NCBI RefSeq assembly: GCF_014779665.1 | Contig: NZ_JACXYY010000003.1 | Coordinates: 434,001-498,000, forward strand | Length of the DNA: 64,000 nucleotides | DNA from: Nocardioides hwasunensis | GTDB lineage: Bacteria > Actinomycetota > Actinomycetes > Propionibacteriales > Nocardioidaceae | Direction of reading: 5' to 3' | Shown: one piece after another, positions 1-7,267 of the stretch | How the letters are laid out: each line of letters opens with the position of its first letter | Numbering within the stretch: the first letter of the stretch is position 1 | The notes under the pieces: model-generated | Seen by the model: only the letters and a program-made list of their open reading frames with translations | What the model was told of the DNA's origin: nothing | Database searches by the model: none | Translations under genes and position numbers: made by a program

Positions 1-64
1 CGGGGCTTCCCATGCGGACACCGTCGCGCGAGGCTGGGAGGTGTCCCCGCGAGAGGAGCCCGCC

Positions 65-739
65 ATGACCAAGCTCGACCAGCCCGCCGCCACCCCACCT
101 GTCGCCGACCGCGCTGCCTTCGACGCAGCGCTGGCCGAGCAGGTCGCCCGGGAGAAGGAGGTCACCCGCCACGACGACGAGGTCTCAGCGGCCCGGCGAC
201 GACTGCCGATGGTCGAGGTCGACGACTACACGTTCACCGGACCCGACGGGCCCGTCGCCCTCACCGACCTGTTCGACGGTCGCTACCTGTTGATGGTCCA
301 GAACGTCATGTTCAACCCGTCGTGGAACTCCGGCTGCCCCAGCTGCACCTGGGCCGTCGACAACCTGCCCGCCAACATGGACCGGCTCGCCGACGAGGGC
401 ATCGCCTTCGCGATGGTCTCCCAGGCACCGATCGACAAGCTGGAGGCCTGGCGAGCCGAGCGGGGCTGGAAGCACCGGTGGGTGTCGTCGTACGACACGA
501 CCTACCACGACGACTGGGGCTGGACGCAGACCGACGACCAGGGCAACGAGGGTCAGCTCCCGGGCTACTCCTACTACCTGCTCAAGGACGGCACGCCCTA
601 CCTCACCTACATGACGACCGCGCGCGGGACCGAGGCGATCCTGCCGACCGCTCACATCATGGACCGCACGGTCTACGGCCGTCAGCAGGACTGGGAGGAC
701 AGCCCCGACGGGTGGCCCCAGTTCCCGACCTACGGGTGA
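65..739 (+). CDS. DUF899 family thioredoxin-like protein
   Basis: The 224-residue protein matches the DUF899 family of thioredoxin-fold proteins, widespread in actinobacteria and of unknown substrate. It has the family's core: an FDGRYLL strand near residue 70, a CPSC pair at residues 91-94 where thioredoxins carry CxxC, and the YHDDWGW and LPGYSYYLL segments later. The ATG at 65 is chosen over the GTG at 41 because GAGAGGAG lies just upstream and the family begins there. No signal peptide is seen, so it is probably cytosolic. The inverted repeat GGACACC/GGTGTCC (16-46) sits in its leader. The gene overlaps the converging gene on the other strand by 10 bases. The family call is firm; the function is not known. 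Confidence 0.85.
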   Translation: MTKLDQPAATPPVADRAAFDAALAEQVAREKEVTRHDDEVSAARRRLPMVEVDDYTFTGPDGPVALTDLFDGRYLLMVQNVMFNPSWNSGCPSCTWAVDNLPANMDRLADEGIAFAMVSQAPIDKLEAWRAERGWKHRWVSSYDTTYHDDWGWTQTDDQGNEGQLPGYSYYLLKDGTPYLTYMTTARGTEAILPTAHIMDRTVYGRQQDWEDSPDGWPQFPTYG

Positions 740-960
740 GCCACAGCGTCCTCGACCGAGCCGTTCCCGTCGTCGTCAGCACTCGTCGCGGTCGGCGTGC
801 TTGCTCCTCGGAGCCTCGTGGCCTCGGCCTCGATCGCGGCCCACTCCGCGTCGTCGTAGTCGAGCGAGCACGGCCTGATGCCCATGCGCTGCATCATCTG
901 GCGCCGCTGGAGGCCGGGGGGCAGCAGGTAGGGACTCTGGAGAGATGGAGACTCGCTCAC
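730..960 (-). CDS. small hypothetical protein
   Basis: This is a 76-residue protein not assigned to any family. A central segment, CSLDYDDAEWAAIEAEATRLRG, reads like a short amphipathic helix rich in Asp and Glu, and the tail is polar. Start choice: TAGCGT on the minus strand (967-972) is a good -10 hexamer exactly six bases before the GTG at 960, which would give a leaderless mRNA; an in-frame GTG at 966 abuts the hexamer and is less likely. The -10 match is the main reason to believe the gene. Its 3' end overlaps the converging DUF899 gene by 10 bases. Confidence 0.55.
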   Translation of the reverse strand: MSESPSLQSPYLLPPGLQRRQMMQRMGIRPCSLDYDDAEWAAIEAEATRLRGASTPTATSADDDGNGSVEDAVAHP

Positions 961-966
961 GAGCAC

Positions 967-972
967 ACGCTA
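967..972 (-). promoter_or_regulatory. candidate leaderless -10 hexamer (TAGCGT)
   Basis: On the minus strand TAGCGT is followed by six bases and then the GTG at 960. This TAnnnT-N6-start layout recurs at several other genes in the window and predicts transcription beginning at the start codon. Confidence 0.45.
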
Positions 973-1182
973 ACGGTCGGGTCCACGAAAGGGACTCGGG
1001 CGGGGCGGTCGGCGCCACCGGATCCGATGGCGGGTATTTCCGCTGGTCCGCCCGCTCCTGTGCTGCGTGAGCCCGGGAGTGCGGCGAGCAGATCAGCGGA
1101 AACCCCACCAAGTTTCTACAGGTTCGTCGTCCACGGCACTCCATCCGCTGGGGTGGACACCGCGGTCTCGTTCCCGGTGCCG

Positions 1183-1383
1183 TCAGCCGCGAGGTATCAG
1201 CTTGTGCGTGCTGTCGCACCACGGGAGGCGGCTGGACTTCCCGCACCGGCACACCGCCACCACGGGCCGCTCGACCGGGTGGACGACGCCGTCCTCGTCC
1301 TGGACGGTCGCGGCGCCGCGGATCAACATCGGCCCGTGGGGTTGCAGCACGACGTCCGCGTGCGGGATGTCGTTCTCGCTCAC
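1183..1383 (-). CDS. CDGSH iron-sulfur domain protein
   Basis: This 66-residue protein carries a CDGSH (mitoNEET-type) 2Fe-2S motif at its C-terminus: C45, C47, C56 and H60 in CRCGKSSRLPWCDSTH, the three-Cys one-His ligand set of the family. Family members hold a redox-active 2Fe-2S cluster and are thought to act in electron or cluster transfer. The GTG start at 1383 overlaps the stop of the upstream heme-oxygenase-like gene as GTGA, so the two are probably translationally coupled and may work together. The longer open frame to 2079 is only the shadow of that upstream gene. Confidence 0.85.
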   Translation of the reverse strand: MSENDIPHADVVLQPHGPMLIRGAATVQDEDGVVHPVERPVVAVCRCGKSSRLPWCDSTHKLIPRG

Positions 1384-2333
1384 GCGGCCGACCGCCAGGA
1401 GTCCAGCAGCGCGCCGGCCATCCTGCCCTCGAGGTCGAGGCAGGTGAACGCCCCGAACATGATCTCGGCGGCCTGGTCGGGCTCGTCCTCGGCGAGGGTC
1501 CCACAGATGGCGTGAGCCGCCGTGATCTCGTGGACGGCGTCCGCCTCGACGTGCTCGTCGTAGTAGGCGCTCATCGGCCCCGCGAGTCCCAGTCGGTCGA
1601 GCCCCTGCGCGATCTTCCGAGCCGGGATCGAGCTGCTCATCTCGAACGCCGCGAGATGACCCATGGCGGCTCCGCGCAGGCGGCGGTTCAGGCCGAACAT
1701 GCTCAGCGCGTTGTTGAGCTCCAGCGTCTCGGGCAGCGCTCCGTCGACGTAGGCGCCGTAGTCCGCGCAGAGCCCGACAGCGTCCAGGCCGCGGGCGAAC
1801 AGATGGGCGTGGAGGCGGTTGGGGTTCCCGTTGCCGTACTCGTCGAACTGCAGCTCCATCAGGGCAGCCTTGGCGCGAGTCGGCAGCCGGGGCACGACCC
1901 ACGTGGTCGGGTCGGCCTCCTTGAGCTGGTAGATCGAGCGCTGCCGGAGCATCTCCAGCACCTGATCGGCATCGGCGTGGCGCCGCACGTGATCGGCCAG
2001 CGACGGTCCGGCGTCCTGCGCAGCCAGCTGCTCGAGCGCCTCGGGAACCTCGGCAGGTGTCGGCGCGACCCGCACCCACCGCTCACGCAGCCGCGACTCG
2101 AGGGTCGCCTCCAAGCGGAACCGCGTCCGGGACACGTCGGGGTCGGACTCGGCGAGCTCCGTGGCGTCCTCGAACCCCTGGTAGGACAGCTCGTGGAGCG
2201 TCCACAGTGCGATCGCCTCGTCGTCGAGCGTGGACGGTGTGTCCGGCGGTCGGGGAAGGGCCGACGGTCGGTACGACGCGAGTCGCGCCACGACCCACTC
2301 GCTCACCGGCCCGCGGGGTTCGGGCATTCGCAT
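1380..2333 (-). CDS. iron-containing redox enzyme family (heme-oxygenase-like) protein
   Basis: This 317-residue protein resembles the iron-containing redox enzyme family, a heme-oxygenase-like all-helical fold that usually holds a di-iron site. Candidate metal ligands lie in helical segments such as MELQFDEYGNG, HAHLFARGL, AYYDEHVEADAVHE and the AAHAICG region. The first ATG at 2333 has GAGGA about five bases upstream; a second ATG two codons in is possible. It is directly coupled by a 4-base overlap to the CDGSH gene, suggesting an electron-transfer partner. The substrate cannot be told from the sequence. Confidence 0.75.
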   Translation of the reverse strand: MRMPEPRGPVSEWVVARLASYRPSALPRPPDTPSTLDDEAIALWTLHELSYQGFEDATELAESDPDVSRTRFRLEATLESRLRERWVRVAPTPAEVPEALEQLAAQDAGPSLADHVRRHADADQVLEMLRQRSIYQLKEADPTTWVVPRLPTRAKAALMELQFDEYGNGNPNRLHAHLFARGLDAVGLCADYGAYVDGALPETLELNNALSMFGLNRRLRGAAMGHLAAFEMSSSIPARKIAQGLDRLGLAGPMSAYYDEHVEADAVHEITAAHAICGTLAEDEPDQAAEIMFGAFTCLDLEGRMAGALLDSWRSAA

Positions 2334-2452
2334 TCGGTCCTCTTCTCAGGTCGCGCCGATCGACTCGTGCCGTCGACGCTAGGCACCCCGGCGCGACCTC
2401 ACCACCTCCGCAGGGACGTCCAGGGGCTTTGCCCAGGACCACCGAAGAGGGC

Positions 2453-3106
2453 TCAGCCGGCGCGCGTCCCTGCCTCCCCCGAACGAGCACCGTGGGCGAC
2501 CGTGGGGGTCCGCAGGCCGTGCGTGATGCTCCACAGCACGGCCTTGGTCCGGCTGTCGACGTCGATGGTGCGATAGGCGCCGCGGATGTAGGACTTCACG
2601 GAGTTGACGGTGATCCCGAGCTGCTCGGCGATCTCCTTGTTGCTGAGCCCTCCGGCGATGAGGGACAGCACGTCGGCCTCCCGCTCGGTCAGACCGTGCT
2701 CGCGACCCGGCCAGCCCTTCTCGGTGATCCGGTCGTCGTCTGGCACGGGCGCGAGGACCCGGAGCCCGTCGCAGACCGCGCGGAGCGAGTCGATGAGCTC
2801 GTGGGTCGACAGACCGGTGCTGAGGTAGCCGTCGTAGCCGCGAGCGAAGAACGCGTCGGCGGCCATCGGCTCGAAGTCACCCGTGAGCGCGACCACGTGG
2901 CGCACGCGACGGTCGGCCAGCAGCTGGGCGAGCAGCTTCGGCTCGTCGCTCATCCCGGCCGGGTCGAGCAGGACGAGGTCGACCGTTTCCTCGAAGTCTC
3001 CACGGAGGTCGGTCAGCGAGATGTCGCGCGCGTGACGAGCCATCATCGTCGCAACTCCCAGGACGACGACCTCGTCGTGGTTGATGAGGGCGATGCGAAT
3101 GGTCAT
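2453..3106 (-). CDS. LuxR/NarL-type DNA-binding response regulator
   Basis: This 217-residue protein has a receiver-like N-terminal half (about residues 1-120, beginning MTIRIALINHDEVVVLGV with the candidate phospho-acceptor in LVLLDPAG) and a C-terminal LuxR helix-turn-helix (LTEREADVLSLIAGGLSNKE then IAEQLGITVNSVKSY). No sensor kinase is adjacent, so it is an orphan here. The ATG at 3106 begins a typical receiver strand; the frame runs open far upstream but with no similarity. It is divergent from the OhrR-like gene and shares an 84-base intergenic region with it. Its targets are unknown. Confidence 0.85.
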   Translation of the reverse strand: MTIRIALINHDEVVVLGVATMMARHARDISLTDLRGDFEETVDLVLLDPAGMSDEPKLLAQLLADRRVRHVVALTGDFEPMAADAFFARGYDGYLSTGLSTHELIDSLRAVCDGLRVLAPVPDDDRITEKGWPGREHGLTEREADVLSLIAGGLSNKEIAEQLGITVNSVKSYIRGAYRTIDVDSRTKAVLWSITHGLRTPTVAHGARSGEAGTRAG

Positions 3107-3157
3107 CGACGTCCTTGTCCACCGCAGCAGATGCCGTGTGCACCAACCTCTTGGACA

Positions 3158-3184
3158 CAAGTTATATCTCATGCGGCACACTTG
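3158..3184. promoter_or_regulatory. candidate operator between the LuxR and OhrR-like genes
   Basis: An inverted repeat CAAGT-N17-ACTTG lies in the only AT-rich stretch of the divergent intergenic region (AAGTTATATCTCATG), a few bases before the MarR start. MarR/OhrR proteins usually bind such AT-rich palindromes and repress themselves. The assignment is inference from position and symmetry. Confidence 0.35.
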
Positions 3185-3190
3185 CCTGTC

Positions 3191-3625
3191 ATGGCCGTCG
3201 TCAAGGCACCACCGCTGTTGGACCAGCTCTGCTTCGATCTCTACGCGGCTTCCCGCGCGGTCACCGCTGCCTATCGGCCCGTGCTGTCGGCTCTGGGCCT
3301 GACCTATCCCCAATATCTCGTGCTGATCGTGCTGTGGGAGCGCGACGACCAGAGCGTCAGCGACATCGCGCGCGAGCTCCAGCTCGACCACGGCACCCTG
3401 ACCCCGCTGCTGAAGCGGATGGAGGCCCGAGGGCTCGTCGAACGCCGCCGGGACCGGGTCGACGAGCGACTGGTCCGGGTGAGGCTCGCCGCCGAGGGTG
3501 AGGAGCTCCGCAGGCACGCCGACCGCATCCACTGCGACATGAAGAGTCTGCTGGGCCTCGACGAGACCGCGTTCGCCGAGCTCCAGGAGACCCTGCGTGC
3601 GGTGACTGCGCGCACCTCGGCGTAG
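3191..3625 (+). CDS. ohrR: MarR family regulator, OhrR-like
   Basis: This 144-residue winged-helix protein follows the OhrR pattern closely. The N-terminus LLDQLCFDLYAASRA has the single conserved Cys that senses organic hydroperoxides in OhrR, followed by AYRPVLSALGLTYPQYLVL, an OhrR signature, and a MarR wing (LVERRRDRVDERLVRV). OhrR is a cytosolic repressor released by Cys oxidation. The usual partner gene ohr (peroxidase) is not in this window, so the regulon may be elsewhere. The ATG at 3191 is the natural start for the family. The symbol is based on similarity only. Confidence 0.8.
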   Translation: MAVVKAPPLLDQLCFDLYAASRAVTAAYRPVLSALGLTYPQYLVLIVLWERDDQSVSDIARELQLDHGTLTPLLKRMEARGLVERRRDRVDERLVRVRLAAEGEELRRHADRIHCDMKSLLGLDETAFAELQETLRAVTARTSA

Positions 3626-3703
3626 GTCCGCCGAGACCCGGTCACCGCGCGCTCCCCCTTTGCGGCGTGGGAGGAAGCACCTCGATCGTGTGAGGCTCGA
3701 CGC

Positions 3704-4165
3704 ATGAGCGACGAGCCCGCACCCGAGCACCAGCGTCCCGCCGATGTCACCGATGCCACGGTGGAGGCGCTCGGCAAGCTGTCGGCCGCACTGGACCACG
3801 TCGAGGAGGCGCGCGGTCACCTCTACGCCTTCCACCGCCTGTGCGGGAGTGCGGAGACGACGTTCGAGGAGGCCACCGAGATGATCCGGGCCGCCGGACA
3901 CGACGAGATCGCCGACGCGCTGGATCGCGGCGTGCTCGGCCGCAACCCGCTTCCCGGGATGTGGTCGTTCCAGATGGTCGAGGCCTACGACGACGGCTAC
4001 TACGCCGAGGCGACCTCGATCAACCGTCGCGCGGTCGACGAGCTGACGGGCGGTCGACGGCACGTCTTCGAGGCCGAGATGAAGGAGCTGCGGCGCACTC
4101 GTGGCCGCGAAGGTCACGAGGCCACGCCCGAGGACGCCGAGCGCGACGACGGCAGCAAGGTGTGA
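3704..4165 (+). CDS. conserved hypothetical protein
   Basis: I do not recognise a named family. The 153-residue protein is acidic and predicted soluble and helical. Visible features are a central HVEEARGHLYAFHRLCG segment, a GVLGRNPLPGMWSFQMVE turn and an AYDDGYYAEATSINRRAV helix, ending in a charged, low-complexity tail. The length, codon use and third-position GC are those of a real gene. GAGGCT, a weak -10-like hexamer, ends six bases before the ATG, so the mRNA may be leaderless. It runs toward the GNAT gene and ends one base before it. Confidence 0.65.
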   Translation: MSDEPAPEHQRPADVTDATVEALGKLSAALDHVEEARGHLYAFHRLCGSAETTFEEATEMIRAAGHDEIADALDRGVLGRNPLPGMWSFQMVEAYDDGYYAEATSINRRAVDELTGGRRHVFEAEMKELRRTRGREGHEATPEDAERDDGSKV

Positions 4166-4166
4166 C

Positions 4167-4703
4167 CTACTCAGTCGTACGCGCTGCCCTCCACTCGTCG
4201 CGCGTGACGCGGTAGAGACGGCTGTCGCCCTCGTACCACGGGTCGGGCCGCACGCCGACGAACGGCAACCCCAGGCGCTCGGCGACCCGGCGCGAGGGTT
4301 CGTTGCCGACGAACATGCCGCACCACACCTCCGGCAGGTCGTGGTCGAACACGTGGTCCAGCAGGATGCGAGCCGCCTCGGTCGCGAGACCTCGGCCCGT
4401 CGAGTCGGGGTGCAGGTGCCAGCCGACCTCGTACTCGCCGACGAACTCACCGTTGCGTCGATGGGCCCTGGCGACCGACACGCTGCCCGCCACCGTGTCG
4501 GTCCCGTCGGCCACGATCGCCCGGGTCACGTCGAGGGGATCACGCGCCTCCCGCCGGCGGCGCTCCTCGATCCACTCCAGCGCCTCCGCGAGGTCGGACA
4601 TCGGGACGTGCGGTGGGTCGCCCAGCCAGCGGATGATCTCGGGACGTCGGTGGATGTCGAGGACACGCGCCGCGTCGTCCGGCTCGTAGCGGCGCAGGTG
4701 CAC
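4167..4703 (-). CDS. GNAT family N-acetyltransferase (RimJ/RimL-like)
   Basis: This 178-residue protein has the GNAT fold of the RimJ/RimL type: an N-terminal MHLRRYEPDDAARVLDIH strand-helix, the acetyl-CoA pyrophosphate loop as STGRGLATEA near residue 105-115, and the late VWCGMFVGNEPSRRVAERLG segment with the conserved Asn and Arg and Gly that close the fold. Family members acetylate N-terminal or small-molecule amines with acetyl-CoA. Nothing in the context names the acceptor. It lies five bases downstream of the glycine-rich protein gene on the same strand and may be cotranscribed with it. Confidence 0.85.
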   Translation of the reverse strand: MHLRRYEPDDAARVLDIHRRPEIIRWLGDPPHVPMSDLAEALEWIEERRRREARDPLDVTRAIVADGTDTVAGSVSVARAHRRNGEFVGEYEVGWHLHPDSTGRGLATEAARILLDHVFDHDLPEVWCGMFVGNEPSRRVAERLGLPFVGVRPDPWYEGDSRLYRVTRDEWRAARTTE

Positions 4704-4708
4704 GGGGA

Positions 4709-5530
4709 TCAGAATCCCCCGAAGTCGAAGCCTCCACCACCGTCGAACCCGCCGCCGTCGAAGCCACCGCCGGAGTCACCACCGCCGTCGTACCCGCCGC
4801 CGTCGCCGTAGTCGCCGCCGCCGTCACCCGAGTCGCCGCCGCCGTCACCGGAGTCGCCGTAGCCGCCGCCCCCGAAGCCGCCGAACATCATGCCGCCCAT
4901 GAACATCCAGCTCATCGGGCCGAACGCGCCGTAGTAGCCGACGGCGTAGGGCTCGTAGGCGCGCCCACCCTGCCAGTAGGGGACGCGCTGGGCGCCGACC
5001 ATCACCTTGCGGATGTCGGGCTCGGCACCCGCGTTCACACGCTCGGCGTCCAGGGCGCAGGCCGGGACGTCGCGCTCGACACCGTCGGGCGGCGTCCAGA
5101 GGACGTCGGTGACCGCCGGACCGTGGCGAGGGTCGAAGAAGCACGGAGGCCGCCGCGTCGGGAGAGCGTCGCCGGCCACCCGGGCCCGCACGCAGGACAC
5201 GGCGTAGCGGCCGTCCTCGACGATCTCGGTGATGTGCCGGATGTCGTCGGGCCGGGTGATGGAGTCGCTGGCGACCTTGGCCGACTCGTAGGCGTCGAGC
5301 GCGCGCTGGTAGTCGGCGTTCGCGCTCTCGTCGAGCTGCGTGCCGATCATCTCGCCGTCGAGCCTCTGGAGGTCCTCGCCGAAGGCCGTGATGTCCTCGA
5401 AGGCGAGCTTGCGCACCGGAGCCAGCTCCTCCTCGCGCTCGCGGAGCTGCGTGGCCTGGTTGCGGCGTTGTGCCGTGACGGCGACGGCGGCCAGGGCGGC
5501 GAGGACGACGACCAGCAGGATGATCTCCAT
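4709..5530 (-). CDS. membrane-anchored protein with glycine/aspartate-rich tail
   Basis: This 273-residue protein has an N-terminal membrane segment (MEIILLVVVLAALAAVAVTA), then a charged coiled region (about 22-90), a globular part with several Cys (SCVRARV, PPCFFDP, PACALD), a short hydrophobic MSWMFMGGMMFGG stretch near residue 210, and a C-terminal tail of about 55 residues made of Gly, Asp, Ser and Tyr repeats ending in Phe-Gly. Such tails are common in membrane proteins displayed at the cell surface or packed in disordered clusters. The single helix suggests a type-II or exported lipidated-like anchor without a Cys lipobox. Its function is unknown. Confidence 0.7.
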   Translation of the reverse strand: MEIILLVVVLAALAAVAVTAQRRNQATQLREREEELAPVRKLAFEDITAFGEDLQRLDGEMIGTQLDESANADYQRALDAYESAKVASDSITRPDDIRHITEIVEDGRYAVSCVRARVAGDALPTRRPPCFFDPRHGPAVTDVLWTPPDGVERDVPACALDAERVNAGAEPDIRKVMVGAQRVPYWQGGRAYEPYAVGYYGAFGPMSWMFMGGMMFGGFGGGGYGDSGDGGGDSGDGGGDYGDGGGYDGGGDSGGGFDGGGFDGGGGFDFGGF

Positions 5531-5581
5531 CTCAAGAGCCTACGTGGCCGCCGGATGCACCACCTGCACCATGATGGGCGC

Positions 5582-7021
5582 ATGACGCACGGAGTCTCCT
5601 TCGCCGCCGACGACAGCGGTCGCCGCAGCACCACCCGGGCCGGGCGCACGATCGTCGCCGACGCCCTGCGCCCCGTCGACCCGGTCGGCGCGCTCGGTGC
5701 GGAGCAGGAGACGGCGTGGCGCAGTGGCTACGTGCTGCACCTGCGCCGACTGGTCGAGGCCGCGATCTCCAGCCCCGACGCCTGGCACGCGATCGCCGAC
5801 GCCGGGCTCGACGCCGTACGCCGGACCCTGGTCGTGGCCTCCGACGACGATCAGGCCGACCAGCCCCTCGACGTGCTCGCCGAAGCGCCGGCCACGCGCA
5901 CCCTCGTGACGACCGAGGTGGTCGGCGAGGCGGCTCCGGTGACCGACCTGGCCCTCCCCCACCGCGGTCGGGAGCTGCGCGGCGACGCGCTGCGCGAGCA
6001 GCTGGCCGACTGGGTGGCGCGCGGGGTGCTCGAACCCTCGGCGGCGCACGCCGTCGGCGAGGTCGTCGACCACCCCGAGTGGCTGCCGCTGGAGGGGCGC
6101 ACCGTCGCAGTGCTGGGCGCCGGCGCGGAGATGGGTCCGCTCGCGGCGCTCTTGCGGTGGGGCGCGACCGTCGCCGCGGTCGACCTGCCGCGCGAGGCCC
6201 TGTGGGAGCGGGTGCGTGCCACGGCGCGCGAAGGTGCGGGGACGCTGCTGGTGCCGGACGGCGGAGGCGTCGCGGGGGTCGACCTGCTCGCCGAGGTGCC
6301 GGAGGTGGCGGACTGGCTGGCCGGCCTCGAGGGACGACTGGTCCTCGGCAACTACCTCTACGCCGACGGTGGCACCCACGTCCGCGTCTCGGCGGCGGCC
6401 GACGCGCTCGCGACCCGCCTCAGCGCGGCCCGGCCCGACACGGCGCTGGCGTTCCTGGCCACGCCGACCGACGCCTTCGCGGTCCCGCGCGAGGCGGTCG
6501 AGCACTCGACGCGCGCCTACCGCGAGCGCTCCACGCCCTCGAAGCTCGTCGGCCGCCCCCTGCGCTGGGCGAGCCGCGGACGGCTGCTGCACCGCGCCTA
6601 CCCGCCGCTCGCCGATCCCGGCATCAGCGACAGCATCGTGCCGGTCCAGGGGCCCAACTACGCCCTGGCCAAGCGGATCCAGCGGTGGCGTGCCGCGGTG
6701 GCCCGTCGCGACGGGCAGCAGGTGTCCTTCCACGTGGCGCCGTCGACCCGGACGCGCTCGGTCGTCAAGAACCGCGCGCTGGCTGCGGCGTTCGCGGGTG
6801 CGCACCGGTTCGGGGTGGAGATCTTCGAGCCCGAGACCGCCAACACGTTGATGGCCGCGCTGCTCGTCCACGACCTCAGCACCGACACGCCGCAGCACGA
6901 GCACCCGTGGCAGGACGAGGCGTACGCCGCGGTGCACGGCGGGCTGTGGCGGGTGGCCTACGAGCCCCGCAGCGCGCTCGGGCTGGCTGCCGCCCTGGGA
7001 TACGCCACGCCCCGTCGCTGA
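5582..7021 (+). CDS. Rossmann-fold NAD(P)-binding domain protein
   Basis: This 479-residue protein is not from a family I can name. Around residue 165-190 LEGRTVAVLGAGAEMGPLAA is a clear dinucleotide-binding loop followed by the strand TVAAVDLPR ending in Asp, suited to NAD. A later block, STPSKLVGRPLRWASRGRLL then RAYPPLADPGISDSIVPVQGPNY, looks like a conserved substrate region. It could be a dehydrogenase or an enoyl-reductase-like protein. The ATG at 5582 is preceded at N6 by CATGAT, a -10-like hexamer; the frame runs open to 5123 only because of high GC. Confidence 0.7.
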   Translation: MTHGVSFAADDSGRRSTTRAGRTIVADALRPVDPVGALGAEQETAWRSGYVLHLRRLVEAAISSPDAWHAIADAGLDAVRRTLVVASDDDQADQPLDVLAEAPATRTLVTTEVVGEAAPVTDLALPHRGRELRGDALREQLADWVARGVLEPSAAHAVGEVVDHPEWLPLEGRTVAVLGAGAEMGPLAALLRWGATVAAVDLPREALWERVRATAREGAGTLLVPDGGGVAGVDLLAEVPEVADWLAGLEGRLVLGNYLYADGGTHVRVSAAADALATRLSAARPDTALAFLATPTDAFAVPREAVEHSTRAYRERSTPSKLVGRPLRWASRGRLLHRAYPPLADPGISDSIVPVQGPNYALAKRIQRWRAAVARRDGQQVSFHVAPSTRTRSVVKNRALAAAFAGAHRFGVEIFEPETANTLMAALLVHDLSTDTPQHEHPWQDEAYAAVHGGLWRVAYEPRSALGLAAALGYATPRR

Positions 7022-7083
7022 CCGGACGGGGACCGGTCACCGCCAGCCTTGTGATCCGGCTCGTCGCGACGTCTAGTGGAGGG

Positions 7084-7230
7084 ATGACCCCCACCCCGAC
7101 GTCCTCCGCGACGCCGGTCGACCCGCTCGTGCGCTGGACCCTCGACCTCGAGGAGGCGACCGCCCTCGACGCGGCCGTCCGGGCGGTGGAGCCGACGATC
7201 CGCGCCGGCCGCGTCCGCGCGCCACGGTGA
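7084..7230 (+). CDS. small protein, possible DUF2231 N-terminal remnant
   Basis: A 48-residue open frame. The segment [20 protein letters not shown] resembles the N-terminal helix of DUF2231 membrane proteins, but no membrane segments follow in any frame, so this may be a truncated leftover or a separate small protein. The GGAGGG upstream is only one base from the ATG, too close for a good ribosome-binding site. Support is weak. Confidence 0.3.
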   Translation: MTPTPTSSATPVDPLVRWTLDLEEATALDAAVRAVEPTIRAGRVRAPR

Positions 7231-7245
7231 TGCAGCAGCCGCGGC

Positions 7246-7266
7246 ACCCGGCGGGCCCTGCCGGGT
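7246..7266 (+). terminator. stem-loop before the GT-C gene
   Basis: ACCCGGC and GCCGGGT form a perfect 7-base-pair stem with a 7-base loop, ending two bases before the ATG at 7268. It has no U tract. It may end transcription from upstream or cover the ribosome-binding region of the next gene, which has no visible Shine-Dalgarno sequence. Confidence 0.35.
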
Positions 7267-7267
7267 C

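Noticed and set aside
967-1182. A possible gene in the gap before the CDGSH gene
   Set aside because: The open frames there are continuations of shadows of neighbouring genes, without start signals or similarity; I see nothing in this 216-base stretch.
7017-7037. GACCGG/CCGGTC inverted repeat after the Rossmann-protein gene as a terminator
   Set aside because: Only six base pairs with a GC-rich context; too weak to call.
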